A stretch of DNA of 64,000 bases, taken from positions 120,516,436 through 120,580,435 of the forward strand of contig NC_068359.1 in the NCBI RefSeq assembly GCF_020536995.1, read 5' to 3'. Source of the DNA: Dreissena polymorpha. Its lineage: Eukaryota > Mollusca > Bivalvia > Myida > Dreissenidae. The notes beneath the pieces are model-generated. The model searched no databases, was not told the DNA's origin, and worked only from the letters and a program-made list of their open reading frames with translations. Positions 21,973 to 36,800 of the stretch are shown here, in pieces (the stretch's first letter is position 1; the number at the start of each line of letters is the position of its first letter). Both the position numbers and the translations under genes were made by a program.

Positions 21973-24716
21973 TAGGCCAATATGTTCAGGCCGGTCTAGA
22001 GCTAAGCTTGCCACATATGACACAAGACCCATTTCTGATGTTCCTATGCCATACTGCCATGCATAGCTAGACTACTTAATCTGTCCAACGACATCTCGTA
22101 TGGTGTATTCTAATAGTCTTTGTGCCAGAATGCAGTTGAATAATGTCAGGCAAAGACCACTGAAAGTAGTTAGGATTTACACACATATGCAAACAAATAC
22201 AAATAATACTGAAGGATGCAATTCAAATGCACAATGCATTTATATATAGTTATACGCTAAACAGTGTAAAAAGTGGATGCTGGAGATCTGACTTTATCAA
22301 AATGTTGTTAATGCAATGATTTGTGTGTGTGTGCCAGCAATCATGTTGTCAGACAAAGCTAATTTAAGACATACAAATATGACGAAAGTTTTATAAATCT
22401 AATTCAAGACATACAAATATAATGGAAGTTTTATAAATCTAATTCAAGACATACAAATATGATGAAAGTTTTATGAATACTAATTGTTGTTATCAAACTG
22501 AAAATACATTTGTAAAGCAAGCTTGCAGACATCTCAATAGATCTGTCTGATTGGCAGGACAGTGTATGTCTGTCTGCACATATAGTACTCGATCTGATCT
22601 TGACAAGACTATAAGTTTCCATATTTATCCATTTACTACTAAGATACGTATTTTGACGCTTGGAAAGTTACAATTAATTAAAGACCGTTCTTTCTAGATT
22701 TAAGTTTTAAAGGCTTCGTTTCCAACCCAGAATTACTTGCATACTGTTCTGGTTTTATGCTGTTTGCAGATAGCCATTTCACTTTGCTTCTGAGTGGGAA
22801 AGTGTTATTTTGCAATTTCAAAACAACTTCACACAAGTGATCACCATGTGGAGACAGAGTGTGGGACACAACAGCTGTGCCCACTGCTAAAATGTAAATG
22901 TCACATGTCAAGATCTACCGGTAATGTCAAGATCTACCGGTAATGTCAAATATTGGGATTAAATAGCTGTCTATACTGTTATGTCATCTTTTATATTACA
23001 AGTATTAAACACATAAATTCATTGAAAAATAGTTTATTATTACTATTGAAAAGGCAATAGCTCTCTGCAAATGTATTGGCCCACAATTATTTCATAATCA
23101 TGCATGTCCACCCTTTAGGCATGTTTCCGGTATAGCTTCATAAAATTCCGATCATTAGTGTTTGAGATCTTGCCTCAAACAGTTTGACTGACAGAAGGAT
23201 CACAGACACCAAGTAAGATCGAGACGGTTATTGGGGTAAATTTGTTTCAGACCTCTACACACTCAATTCAATCAAATTTAGAATTCGGATGGATGGACGG
23301 ACAGCGGCTGTAGTATGCGCTCTTTTGTTTGAAGCTTCAATTAGCTTGGTATGAATGAATAAAAAATAATAGTTATAATGTACATGCCGGATTACTAGAG
23401 AGGCATTACTATGTATTGCCAATAGGCAATTACAAAAATCTGATTTGTGTGTTTATCTGCAGTTTCTGCACTTTGAATTGTTTTTACTTATTTCTAATAC
23501 TTACTAAATGAGCTTGATTTGATATCTGTGATATTCTGTTTTGTAGTAGTGTTGTATAACGTCACAATAAAACATACAACTAGGTTGCAAGTATGTTCAA
23601 GGTTAGGTTTAACGTTATTTGTACATACAAATTTACAATATTTGACATTTGTCAAACAAAACATGTTGTACTTCCAAGTGAGTTGTTACTAATTCATATC
23701 AATTCGCTATGAAAATGTTAATGAATTTTCGTTTAGAAATAAAAATGAAATACAAAATACGACTATATAAATTTCTAGTTTTTCTGCATTTTATCCAGAG
23801 ACTTACGTAGAGAATATGTAATTGGCAGAAAATTGTATTTGATTACCATTGATTCAATTTTTTATTGACAAGCTATCATGAGAAAGACAACATTCATCAT
23901 TGCTGAAACCATAAGTATAGGATCATAAAGACGATACATTAAACATTTAAGATATTGGCTGTTTTGGTTTATATATTACATTTTATTTTTAGTTAAAAAC
24001 TTGTTTTATTATCAGGTGTAGTGTTGTTGTTTAGGAATGAACCAGATGCAACACACATTTAGTTTACTCCAAATATTTCCCTAATACATGTTTCCGTTTC
24101 TACCTGACAAACAAACATTTGTAAAATAGAGCATTGTCACACATGTTACCAATACCCCCTGCATCGCTTTATCAGCTCCGTTCAATGGAAAATTACTGGC
24201 GAATGTGTAGATCAATGGGCAAGATGCCTTCAACATCTACACTTATGCTGATGACCAATACAAAGTTTCAATTCATTAGCCTCAGAGTTCTGGAAGAAGC
24301 TCGCTCAATTAACGTGTTTATTAGAACTGACAAACTAACAAGCTCTTACAATATAACCCCTAAAACGTTTGTGTGGTATAAAAACAAAACAGTTGGGTAC
24401 ATTAAGCAGTGAACACTAGACGAAGAATACTACTTAACGCAGCATGTCATAATACATGGCATGATATTGTAGAATTTGAATGTTGAACAAGGGGCATAAA
24501 TCTCGCAATATTTAATGATAACAGTTGCCCAAGCACTACTACATAAATTTCCTAAGGAAAAATGCCTGCAAGTTTGAATGTTGTAGGTTAAGTATTTCGC
24601 ACATCTGTGTCTACAGACAGACACACGGAAAACAGACGGATATTCACGATGATTCTTTGGAACAGGGATGTAAAAATAACAACACAATGGGTGTTCCACA
24701 TTTCAAATTTAATCTT
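21973..24716. other. Intergenic DNA downstream of the YqcI-like gene
   Basis: 22340-22475 has three copies of a roughly 55-bp unit (gacatacaaatatgatgaaa). 22680-22820 is a dispersed repeat related to 27480-27670 and 37617-37840 (share 'ttttatgctgtttgc'). An AATAAA occurs near 23356. The open frame at 24134-24412 matches nothing I know. Confidence 0.5.
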
Positions 24717-27700
24717 TTATTCATAGTCTGACCATTAGAAACATAGTCTGACCATTAGAAACTAGTCTGACCATTAGAAACGTGAAATTGAACAGGCTTA
24801 TTGGTGTGTTTTGTAAAATCTGTTAAATATGTTGTCTTGTCAGCTTACAAATCACTTATATATTTAATTACACATATTATCTTTATTATAATTATCATTA
24901 CTTCATGGTACCTTAGAAAGGAAAATATTAGCAGAGAAACATAATACTTGTAAAATGAACTAAAATAAGGTATGAAAAATAATGAACTGACTAGCTAAAA
25001 AGGGTAAAAAAACATGCAAATAAAATACTTAAAATTGCATAAAGTGCAAAAACCAAAACGATTACTTACATACAACATAGCTTAATGGAAAAAAAAATGC
25101 TGAAAGTAATTTTAAGTAAGGCAATCAGTTAGCAGCAAATGGATATAATAGTGATGAAAGGAAATCAAACAAAATAAAGTTAACTATTTTACACATTTGT
25201 ACACAAAACTTAAACCACTTCTTTAAAGCAAACCCATATCAACAAGATGTTCACGCAGAATTGCTTTTCTTTACATCTACCATAGGCAAACATTAATTTG
25301 TTAAACAACTATAAGAGAAAAAACATCACTGGATTATATAACTGTAATTTAGGATTTCGTCAGTGATTCTAATATGAATAAAATTAACAAGTTTCTAATA
25401 TAAATACTATTAACAAGGTAATAATTCACCCAATAGAAATGGTTATACTTTTTTTACTTAAAAAAAAATCAATTATGTACATGCATGTGTTCATTGTCTT
25501 AATACATTAATATAAAAAACAAATAGAAATAATTTATTAAAATCGTAATTCACTTCAAAAATGTAATTGAAAACTTGGATTTAGTTTAAGTCAGTGGTAC
25601 ATTATAACTCAAACACAATTTATATACATATCTTGTTCAATGAGACATCTCAGTAAGCTTTAGCAAGAACACATATGGTTAAGAATTACAAGGAAGGAAA
25701 ACAAACTTAATAAAATGGCATTTTCTTATAAGAAACCTGATTTTGTATTACAAAAACATAAACAACGTAATTTATAAGAAAACATTTGTGAGAAATGATG
25801 ACTAACACTTCCATATTCAATTATGATGTGAAAATGTGCTTAAATGTTATAGGTTAAGGCTGAGATATTGAATCCACAATCGTAACATTAGTTACAAAAA
25901 TGAATATCTGGACCCAAAGCCATAATGCTCCTTTGGTGATTTTTTTTAAATTCCTAAAATGCCTAAAATCCCTGGCCATTTAGTGCTTTTACTTTAGCCT
26001 ATTGTAACCAGAAAAAATTGGCTTTCAATTTTTTTTTATCTTATCTATTACAATGACTACAACAAGTTATCTCAACCATTTTCTCATTTTTCTTCATTTC
26101 CATTATTTACCGGTATATATATATTACATTGAGGATTATATTGAACCGATGTCAGTACCGGTATGTAGTTGTGGGACCTGAACTTTTAACTTAGCAGAGT
26201 AAATTGTTCATAGGAGTTCTCTTAAGCACTAAGTGGGAACTAGCCTCTTTAGTGCAAAATATGTTATCAGTTCACCAATGTACAGGATACTTAAAGTAAA
26301 TAAGTCTCACTCAGTGAAAAATAGCTAAATGCATGTGCATAAAGTGTCATTTTTAGGGATGACACTTTTTGCCTCAACTGGATTTTGCTAAAAAGAGACT
26401 TCTAATAAATGAAAAAAATTCCATTAAAAGCAGAAAATGTCAGGCCTGATAAGCCTATGCCAATTGCCCTGGCCCATATGGGACGACACTTTGGGCACAT
26501 GCATTAAGCCTTGTCCTGGTCCATATGGGACGACACTTTCGGCACATGCATTAAGCCTTGTTTTGCCAGATGGAGGCTTGTACAGATAAAGCCTCAACAT
26601 GAAATGAGTATTGCAGACAGACAGTAGAGATCCATGTAAATTGATCCCAGCAATTGTTTAAAAGGTATAAACATAATCATGACATACAAGCGGTAAACTG
26701 TGATAAACATGAGTCACAAAGATATTTCAGACATCACAAGAATGAAATAAAATGTATCAGCATTTGAATTCAAACATCACATGTTAGGTTTCTCAAGTCA
26801 TTTAAAGTACTAAACTCATATTGACTATATAATAACAACTTTATCGTAACATGCTTAAAGCTAATGCAAAAGTAAAAGCATGGGCTAGAATAGTAACATA
26901 AACATATTCTTAGGCGCAAATCTAGCTACAAAAAAGGGAAGTTGTTTGCATTTCATGTTTGAAGAACCAATCAAATATATAGTAAGCTATAAGTTGTTCT
27001 TTTAGTACCAAAAATGTAAACCAGTACATTTGTTTTCAAACAATACAACAATAAACAATAATACAATTCTATTGTATCTATAGTACTCCATCAAATTTAA
27101 CAATCCGATAAATTTCCTTGTCTTTACTATATTCATCGTGATTTAGTGCATTATAACAATATTAACACTACAAATGACAACACACAACTAGATAATATTA
27201 CTTTGTAACAGCAGTTCACAGTACATGAATAAAACAACAGCACACAAAATAAAACATGCCTTGAAGACAACAAAATTCACGTCACTACATGCTAAACACT
27301 ACACATTGAACAAACAATTCAAAAACTTAAAACTTTAGAGTGAATTAAACTAAGTTTATATTTATAATTCACAGTTGTTGAATACATAGTCTAACTAGTG
27401 GAAAATCTATGAAAAAAGTACACATGTCTGCTTAAAACACAAAACATGTTTGAAATCTCTTATACATTTATTTCCTAATGGATATAATTTAAACCTTTCC
27501 CACTCTAAAGCAAAGTGAAAATGGCTATGTGCAAACAGCATAAACCAAGAACAGCATGCAAGTAACTCGCACTCTGTTCATGTTTTATGCTGTTTGCTGC
27601 TCATTATTATCTAAGGGTTGGCAATGAAGCCTTGAAAACTTGAATCTAGAAAGAAATGTCTTAAGTTATATTTATAAGGGAATACAAACGCGTACAAATA

Positions 27701-30700
27701 CATTTCTAAGTGGAAAGGGTGATATAAATGTTTTAGAAGAGCAGAGACTTTTCTTACCCTGATGGTTCCAGAATAATTGCCAGGTAAAATCTGGAGGATT
27801 TATAACGAAAGATAGATATATTAATCACTCACATGAACAAATAATAGGAAAAAAACAACATGTTATCTTTTCTGTGGGAATGGTTTCTGGTAATGCATAA
27901 TCAGGATAGTAATACTTTTCAATTCATAAACAATTTCTGTAACGATGTCAATGTGATAACTGTACAATTTTTCAAGAAGATATGTTATAAATTTGATAAC
28001 TTTAGGGAAATCTTAGCTACATTTCTGTTAAAATAAGATATTTGGAATAAAATCAAAAGCAAAGCTGCATGCATTTAGTTTGCAAAATAAATACAATTTC
28101 TGTATACGTGTACAGATATGTAATGTATTAGTATTGTTACACTTAGGAATACATGGACACAAAATATAAGTTCTCATGCAGTAAAATATACATATTTTAA
28201 ATAAAACACAGAAAACCGAAGGCCAAAGTATGCAGAAGTTGGACAGATACAAACACAGAATGAAAGCTCTAGAATAGTTTAGGTACCAACAATATCACAA
28301 TTGTATATCAATAACAAACACTTGCCATAGACTTTATGACACGTACATTGTACTTTCAACCGGCAAAAAAGTCACTTTTTATTTGTGCAGTCATAAAATG
28401 GTGACCATGCGCATTTTGTGCATCATGTTTTCAAGATTTTACAGGGTTATATATTTTCTAAATTCTTACACTTAGAAAGTCAAGGTAAATCTTAACAGAC
28501 TTAGCTGAAGTACACTTTTTTTCATAATCCCAATAAGTGTGCAAAAGTAGACTTGTAAAACTTAAAATGAAGTTACACGTTAATTAAACAAAAATAATAT
28601 TATGTAAAACTCCATCAAATTGAAACATTTCTGTTTTATAAACACCATGAGCTAAAGTGGAACTTTTATAACACACTGTCATGGTAAATGGTGAGCAGGG
28701 CGAGAAAAAGTCGCAAGAAATGCTTTGGGTATTCAAAAACACTACAACTAAAAAATTATCCCAAATTTGATCCATCAAATGTATGTACTAGTAATAAAAG
28801 AGAATGCTATGCATCACAATAATTTAACTGGTGCGAAAGACTCACCATAGCTTATTCCTTTCAGATGTACAACATTCCATGTAAATCTTGTATATCTGTC
28901 ATTTCTTATCAACCATATTTACATTTTTTTGAGCTGGTGTCTGGTAAAACTGGCCTTAATGCAAATGTGTAACGTATCGTCACTGATGAGTTTGTGCAGT
29001 CAACATGATTTTATGGAATTTTACATTTGACAGAAGTTTTCATTTTATTTTTTCAAATCCAGACAGAAAGTGATTATCCTGTCGGCACTGCACAGGCTAA
29101 ACTGGGACAGTCCTAAACACAATAATCCAGTCTAGACAGAAAGTGTAGGGACTGCACAGTCTAAACTGGGACAATACTAAACACATATTAATAGCACTAA
29201 GTTTTCTCAGAGACAGGCTCAATTGTTTATAGAAACTCAGTATCTTTCAGGTTCTCAACAAAATGATTTAAGGTGTTGCATGAAATAGGAATAAGATTGA
29301 CACAGACACCATGTTAAATGACAAAGCAAAGCATGATAGCAAATATCTTGAGTATATTTTCAGGCTTCTTTTAGTCTACATCAACAAAACAGGCTAAAAG
29401 TAACAAAATGTGTACATCACCTCTGAGCAATCTATAAAGGCAGTGCATGTAGGCATATTGGCGCAAGACTGCAAGCTATTATAGCAAGCATTGCTTTCGA
29501 TGGTTCAAGAAATGAGCAGATAGAAAGATGTGATTTCTTGCCACAAAAAGGAATTCTGGGGCCATATCCATAGAAATTCTTCAAGAATTGCTCTTTGAGG
29601 CCCTCACATGATACATTCATGGAACATTAAGGCAAGTGTCACAGGTAAGTACTAGTAGGAAATATTTACAGAACTTTTTGATCTATATCACTGATTTCCA
29701 GAAATGAAACGGTTACATCACAATTGTCAATGGTTATACAAACAAATAATACATTTTACATAGAAACAATACAAGCTAAGAATTTCCTAGACAACCTACA
29801 GTATAGTCATCCTTAGGATCTCATAAGATATTTACTTCACTACAGAATGGGATGCATGCAAATTCATACAACATTTTCAAGGGACAAGCAGTTGGATATA
29901 CAAAAAGCAAATTGTGTTGGGTGTTTTTGTACCGCAATCACATTTCTAAAGCGTTGTAGGCTAGGAGCATGTTATGGGGTACTTTAACTTTGCAACATTA
30001 TGTTGGCTTGATTAAGAGAGAAAACTCTTTCGATACTGGTATTATACCAAGCAAACATTGTAAGGTGTTCTCTTTCTCCAACAATTTTCCCAATGAAGGC
30101 GATCAAGTGTTTTGAACTTTATTTTTAAGACAACACAGTCCTTTCTAGACGCCTTGAACATTTTAGAACTTTCATCACCAAAGTTTTTGTCTAGAAGCTT
30201 GAAACATTTTTTCACTTTCACCAGCATTTTTCCAAAAGCTTGAAACAACTTAGAACAACTTAGAACAACTTAGAACAACTTAGAACTTTCAACATCAACA
30301 TTTTCTAGAAGATCCATCTCTTTTTGTGCCATCATAAACTTAACTTATTAACTTCTTGACCATACAAGGCAGACAAGTTGAACACAATCATCAGTTTCTT
30401 TTATGTTCCACGGGAATGTTACTTTAATATCAGATTAGATGACTTTTTTTTTTAAATACTGTAAAATCATTTATATTTATTGACATGAAATTCCTGTTTT
30501 TTCCCCAACAAATTACTCCTCTATGATGCATTAATTTGTGGATTTCTGGATATGTGAAAAAAGAGAGGAATTCACTCAATTTATGTCCAACTAAATAGTA
30601 ATATTTCAGTAAACAGTATGATGGAATCTTGCAAAGACTTTCTTTCACAGACTGGTTGCAAACATTTTTCTTTCTGCATGCGTCATCAAGACACCACTAA

Positions 30701-30772
30701 GAATATAAAGGCCACATGAAAGCTACAGGATGGCACTCTATGTCTTCACTACTTTTATCCTCCACCGGTGTG
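24717..30772. other. ACAP 3' flank: possible long 3' UTR or intergenic DNA
   Basis: No coding signal. On the minus strand an AATAAA lies at 30476-30481, about 300 bp after the ACAP stop, and others occur farther on, for example at 24717; which is used cannot be told. Dispersed repeats: 26330-26570 and 29085-29220 ('gacgacacttt' family), 27480-27670 ('aacagcataaa' family). 24727-24782 repeats 'tagtctgaccattagaaac' three times, and 30242-30285 repeats 'aacaacttag' four times. Confidence 0.45.
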
Positions 30773-30855
30773 CTATTTGTTTCGTTTCAGTTTCTCTGGA
30801 TTGTTGGACGCCATATTGGTGAAGTCTCTAAACACGTCATTGAATGTCTCGTCAC
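30773..30855 (-). CDS. ACAP2: ACAP last coding exon
   Basis: Acceptor tgtcatttcag, phase 1. It encodes [19 protein letters not shown] then PEKLKRNK and stop TAG, matching the ACAP C-terminal GDETYQDIFRDFSQMASNNP. Confidence 0.95.
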
Positions 30856-33800
30856 CTGAAATGACAAAACCCAGCATCAAGACTATTTACAATAAGTTTG
30901 TGTATTTAGAAAAGTACGAGGCTTTATGATGTGTTGATCCGGAGTGTGCCCCCTCCATGCTGACCGAACTATTTTACCAGATTTGCAAAATTTTGGAAGA
31001 ATTTTATTCGATGTTGTCTTGTGTATGTGTGTGGTGTGGGGGGGGGGGCGGGTATACCGGAGTTCCAGGAGGAAACCCTGCCTGTCCTGTATGGTGAACA
31101 CCAACCAAACTCCCATCATTTTGCAAACCGGGATATTAACCCAGGTCACCTAGGTAACAAGCTTGTGTGCCGGTAACAAGCGTGTGTGCCAACCAGGTCA
31201 CCTAGGTAACAAGCTTGTAATCCAACCACTGCGCTAGCAAGACAATGCCTCTTGAAGATCATTTTGATTCATTATAAAAACTTAAGCTATAATTTCAGTT
31301 TAATAATATCCCCACATAACACTTTGACACAGATGTAGACGTATAACAGTAATTACCATATTGATTTGTTGTTGATACTTATAAGTATCTCAATATTAAA
31401 GGTGGATTATGTGAATTAACACAAGCGAAATTCCTTCTCATATTGAATAAAAGAGTGTACATTTAGTAATAGTTATTAAAAATCCTCCATTTCGTTTTCA
31501 AATGCAGATTTATTTATTGAAGCACAAACATTAATTCAAGATGGTTGTCATTCTTGATTCTGATTTAAACAAGAGGGCCTCAAAGGCCGAAAGTCGCTCA
31601 CCTGAGATAACAAGATATTATTGGGACAAATCTTCTGACCAAGTTTCACGAAGATCGGATATTAAATGTAGCCTCTAGAGTGTTAACAAGGTTTTACTAT
31701 AGCCATATTAGGAAAAATGCCCCGCCCCCTGGCAGCCATGTTTTTCAACCAACCGTTATCATTTTTTAATTCGTCCAAGATATTATCGGGATAAATCTTC
31801 TGACCAAGTTTCATGAAGATCGGAATGTAAATGTAGCCTCTAGAGTGTTAACAAGATTTTACTAAAGCCATATTAAGAAAAATGCCCCGCCCTTGGAAGC
31901 CATTTTTTTCAAGCAAACATAATTATTTTTGAACTCATCCAAGATATCATTGAGACCAATCTTCTGACCAAATTTCATGAAGATTGGACAACAAATGTGG
32001 CCTCTAGAGTGTTAACAAAGTTTTACTATAGCCATATATAGCCATATAAGGAAAAATGCCCCTCCCCTGGTAGCCATGTTTTTAAAGCAACCAAAACAAT
32101 TTTCGAACTCATCCAAGATATCATTGGGACTAATCTTCTGACCAAGTCTCATGATGATCGGAAAATAAATGTGACCTCTAGATTGTTAACAAAGTTTTAT
32201 TATAGCCATATAAGGAAAATAGCCCCGCCCCCGTGGTGGCCATGTTTTTCAACCAACCGGCATCATTTTCTAACTCGTCCAAGATATTATTCGGATTAAT
32301 CTTCTGACCAAGTTTCATGAAGATTGGACAATAAATGTGGCCTCTAGAGTGTTAACAAGATTTTACTATAGCCATATAAGGAAAAATGCCCCTACCCTGG
32401 TAGCCATGTTTTTAAAGCAACCAAAACCATTTTCGAACTCATCCAAGATATCATTGGGACAAATCTTCTGACCAAGTTTCATGATGATCGGAAAATACAT
32501 GTTACCTCTAGATTGTTAACAAGGTTTTATTATAGCCATATAAGGAAAATAGCCCCGCCCCCGTGGTGGCCATGTTTTTCAACCAACCAGCATCATTTTC
32601 TAACTCGTCCAAGATATTATTCGGATGAATCTTCTGACCAAGTTTCATGAAGATTGGACAATAAATGTGGCCTCTAGAGTGTTAACAAGATTTTACTATA
32701 GCCATATATAGCCATATAAGGAAAAATGCCCCGCCCCTTGGAAGCCATGCTTTTCAACCTTGATTACCATTTTTGAACTCATCCAAGATATCATTGGGAC
32801 AATTCTTCTAAGCAGGTTTCTAAAGATCGGAAAATAAATGTGGCCTCTAGAGTATAAACAAGGTTTTACAATAGCCATATAAGGAAAAGTGCCCCGCCCC
32901 CAGGCAGCCATGTTTTTCAACCTATCCGGCATCATTTTCGAACTCGTCCAAGATATTATTGGGATGAATCTTCTGAACAAATTTTATGAATATCAGACAA
33001 TAAATGTGGCCTCTCGAGTATTCATAAGATTTAACTATAGCCATATAAGGAAAAATGCCCCGCCCCTTGGCAGCCATGTTTTTCAAGCAAACGTAACCAT
33101 TTTGGAACTCATCCAAGATATCATTGAAACCAATCTTCTGACAAAAGTTCATGAAGATTGGACAATAAATGTGGCCTTAAGAGAGTTAACAAGGCAAATA
33201 TTGACTCCGCACAACGGACAACTGACAAAAAGCAATCACAGAAGCTCACCATGAGCACGTTGTGCTCAGGTCAGCTAAAAATAGTGTCACACTACTTCAC
33301 ACACTCCTTCACACACGTATACACATGAAAAGTGAAGAGTTTCATGTAAATCATTGTGTTTTCCCCTAAAAACAAAAATATGACTTTTGTATTTTCTTCA
33401 TTAACAGTAATCTTCAACCTTTCCAATGACTCAAAATATCACAGCTGATACTTTTTTTCCTACTGACTCTGTATGTATTGATTTGATTACTTCACCCACC
33501 TGGATTAGAACCAAGATAGTCGTCAGATTCTCTCATCTCCTCGTTGAGTTTGGCCAGACGCAGCCTGTAAAACAAGCACATTGTGATGTTCTGGAAACTG
33601 GGCTTAATGCATGTGCATAAAGTATTGCCTTAGGTAAGTGTGTGTTTAGTTATGGATTTTGTTTGTTTAATGGAAGTCTCATCTAAACAAAAATCCAGTC
33701 TAGGAAGAAAATGTCATCTCTGATAAGCCTGTAAAGACTGCACAGGCTTATCTGATATGAAACTTTTCGCACTCGCATTAAGCTAATAATTTATATGGGT

Positions 33801-36800
33801 GTATACATATTTTCTTTCCAGAAGACAACAGCCTAACTCAATAACTGTACAGTCAATCCTTATTTCTTCAAAGCAAATTAGACTGAACAACACATATTGC
33901 AATTAGGATTCATGAAGTCAAATAAGTTAAACACGAAGCGACAAACTCAAACCACTTTAGAGGAATTGTCAATCACTCTATAGGCATTGTCAATAACTCT
34001 ATATGAAGTGCTAACCACGCATTAGGAGTTGTCACTCACTCTATAGGAATTGCCAGCCACTCTATAGTAATTGTCAACCACTCTATAGGAATTTCCAACC
34101 ACTCTATAGGAATTGTCAATCACTCTCTAGAAATTGCCAACCACTCTATAGGAATTGTCAATCACTCTCTAGGAATAGTAAATCACTATAGGAATTGTCA
34201 ATCTCTCAATAGGAATTGTCAACCACTCTATAGGAATTGTCAACCACTCTATAGGAATTGTCAACTGCTCTATAGGAATTATCAACCACTCTATAGGTAT
34301 GGTGACTCACTCTATAGGAATTGACAACCACTCTATAGGAATTGCCAACCACTCTTCAGGAATTGTCAATCACTCTATTGGAAATGTCAATGTCTCTATA
34401 GGAATTGTTAACCACTATAGGATTGTCAATCACTATCGGAATTGCCAACTACTCTATAGGAATTGTCGATCACTCTATGGGAATTGTCAACCACTCTATA
34501 GAAATTGTAAACCACTCTTTAAGAATTGTCAATCACTCTGTAGGAAATGTCAATCACTCTATAGCAATTGTCAATCACTCTAAAGGAATTGTCAATCACT
34601 CCATAAGAAGTGTCAATCACTCCATAGCAATTACCAATCACTATATAGGAATTGTCAATCACTCTATAGAAATAGTTAATCACTCTATAAAAATTGTCAA
34701 TCACTCTATAGGAATTATCAATCATTCTATAGGAATAGTCATTCACTCTATAGGAAGTGTCAATCACTCTATATGAATAGTCAATCACTCTATATGAATA
34801 GTCAATCACTCTATAGGAATTGTCAAACACTTTTTAGGAATAGTCAATCACCATAGGAATTGTCAATCACTCTATAGGAATTGCAATCACTATAGGAATT
34901 GCCAACTACTCTATAGGAATTGTTAATCACTCTATAGAATTGTCAATCACATTATAGGATTTGCAAATCACTCTATAGGAATTACCAATCACTCAAGAGG
35001 AATTGCCAACCACTGCAGCCTGGCGATGGTACTTACAGTGTAACAATGTCAGCATTTGCAGCAGAAACAGCTATGGACAGTGCATCCTACAACATTGAAA
35101 TATTCAATGCATAAATTTGAATCTGAAGCAAGGGCTTCAAAAACAAAAGCACTTATAAGGGATTTTACTTTGATATATAACCTAGAAAAATCTGTATTAT
35201 TTCCTTTTTCGCTCAATGATTATTCTTAGATAGTGTTTTGCATAAAAAATATCTACTTGAATTCAAATGAATACAACAACAACCTTTTTTGTGCAGTATT
35301 AAACAATTTTTCTGAAATTTCTTTTTAATCTTATTAACAGCTTATATTCAAGTACAAAATTATCAAGTTATTAATTACTGATAAACGTTATCACACAGCA
35401 ACGACAAGCATGAAACATTTGAACATCTTGATTTGATAATTTTAAACAATCTTGTCTTTTGGTATATAAAATCACTTACTTGCAGATTTAAGTTCATTTC
35501 ATAGCTCTTATAAATAGGCCGAATTTTACATATTAAGAAAACCATAACCAATCAATTTGTTCTGAATCTGTTTGAGATGGCATAAGTAAGTTGATATTTA
35601 TACAATTTAATGCATCCATGTGCATGGAAGGTTCAAACAATAGTCACGCATTCATATAAAAAAGTGAACGTACCTGTCCTTCGTTATCTTTAGCTTTTAT
35701 ATCAGAGCCTCTTTTCAAGAACTGACACACTTGACTGAAATAAGATGGGAATATTAATAAAACTAAAATAATGACAACTTACAAATGATAATAAAAATGA
35801 TTAAAATTACCTAAACAAAAATAGCAATTTGAGAATCATAATTATCCTTACAGACCAAAGAATTACTAAAACCACAAAATAACCTGAAAACCGACTTTTA
35901 TTAAGAGTGATGTCTAATGTAGAATGCAGTGTAGCACCATGACCATGTTTTGATCTATTGTGCGCTAAAATTGTAAGCCAATTTGTACCCAGTTTGTTAT
36001 ACAGTTGTTAGCAAGTTCTTATTGGTATTTAAAAGCACTGTACCCAAAGTTTTACAGGTTTCTTAACACTGTATCGTTTAACACTGTATCGTTTAACACT
36101 GTATCGTTTAACACTGTACCGTTTAACACTGTATCGTTTAACACTGTATCATTTAACACTGTATCATTTAACACTGTATCGTTTAACACTGTACCGTTTA
36201 ACACTGTATCGTTTAACACTGTATCATTTAACACTGTATCGTTTAACACTGTATCGTTTAACACTGTATCTTTTAACACTGTATCGTTTAACACTGTATC
36301 GTTTGAGTCTCGCTCTGAGAGAACTGGGCATAATGCTTGTGCGTAAAGTGTCGTTCCAAATTAGCTTTTATGTCATTTTTCGTTTAAATGAAGTCTCTCC
36401 TTAGCAAAAATCCAATTTAGGCAGAAAGTGTCGTCCCTGATTAGCCAGTGCATCCCAACATTGTTACCCATTTGACAGTCAGTGTTTTTAAAGAGAAAGA
36501 ATAAATCATCTCCCTGTTTTTGCGTGCATTAGTAACAAAGTTTTGCCCAAGAGTTGCCTAGCATTGTAACAGCCATTTCACTTTTTTTTTAAGACTTCAA
36601 CAAAAATCCCACACACAAAGTTCCAACCAGTTTTTTTCCTCAAAATTTTAACAACATTTTCTAAAGTTGTATCCTGGTGCTTGCATCAACATACCTCAAA
36701 GGGCATCATGGTTTTTCCCTGCGATATTCAGTCATTGTAACCAAGTTTTTACCTGCAGATTTTTGCATGTTAAGTTCGCATTCACACCCAGTTTTCCTGG

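Noticed and set aside
24134-24412. 92-codon plus-strand frame after the YqcI-like gene
   Set aside because: No recognisable family, no splice signals that join it to a neighbour, ordinary AT-rich composition.
34299-36346. Repeat frames in the 21-bp and 15-bp arrays, on both strands
   Set aside because: Unit lengths are multiples of three, so frames stay open by arithmetic.
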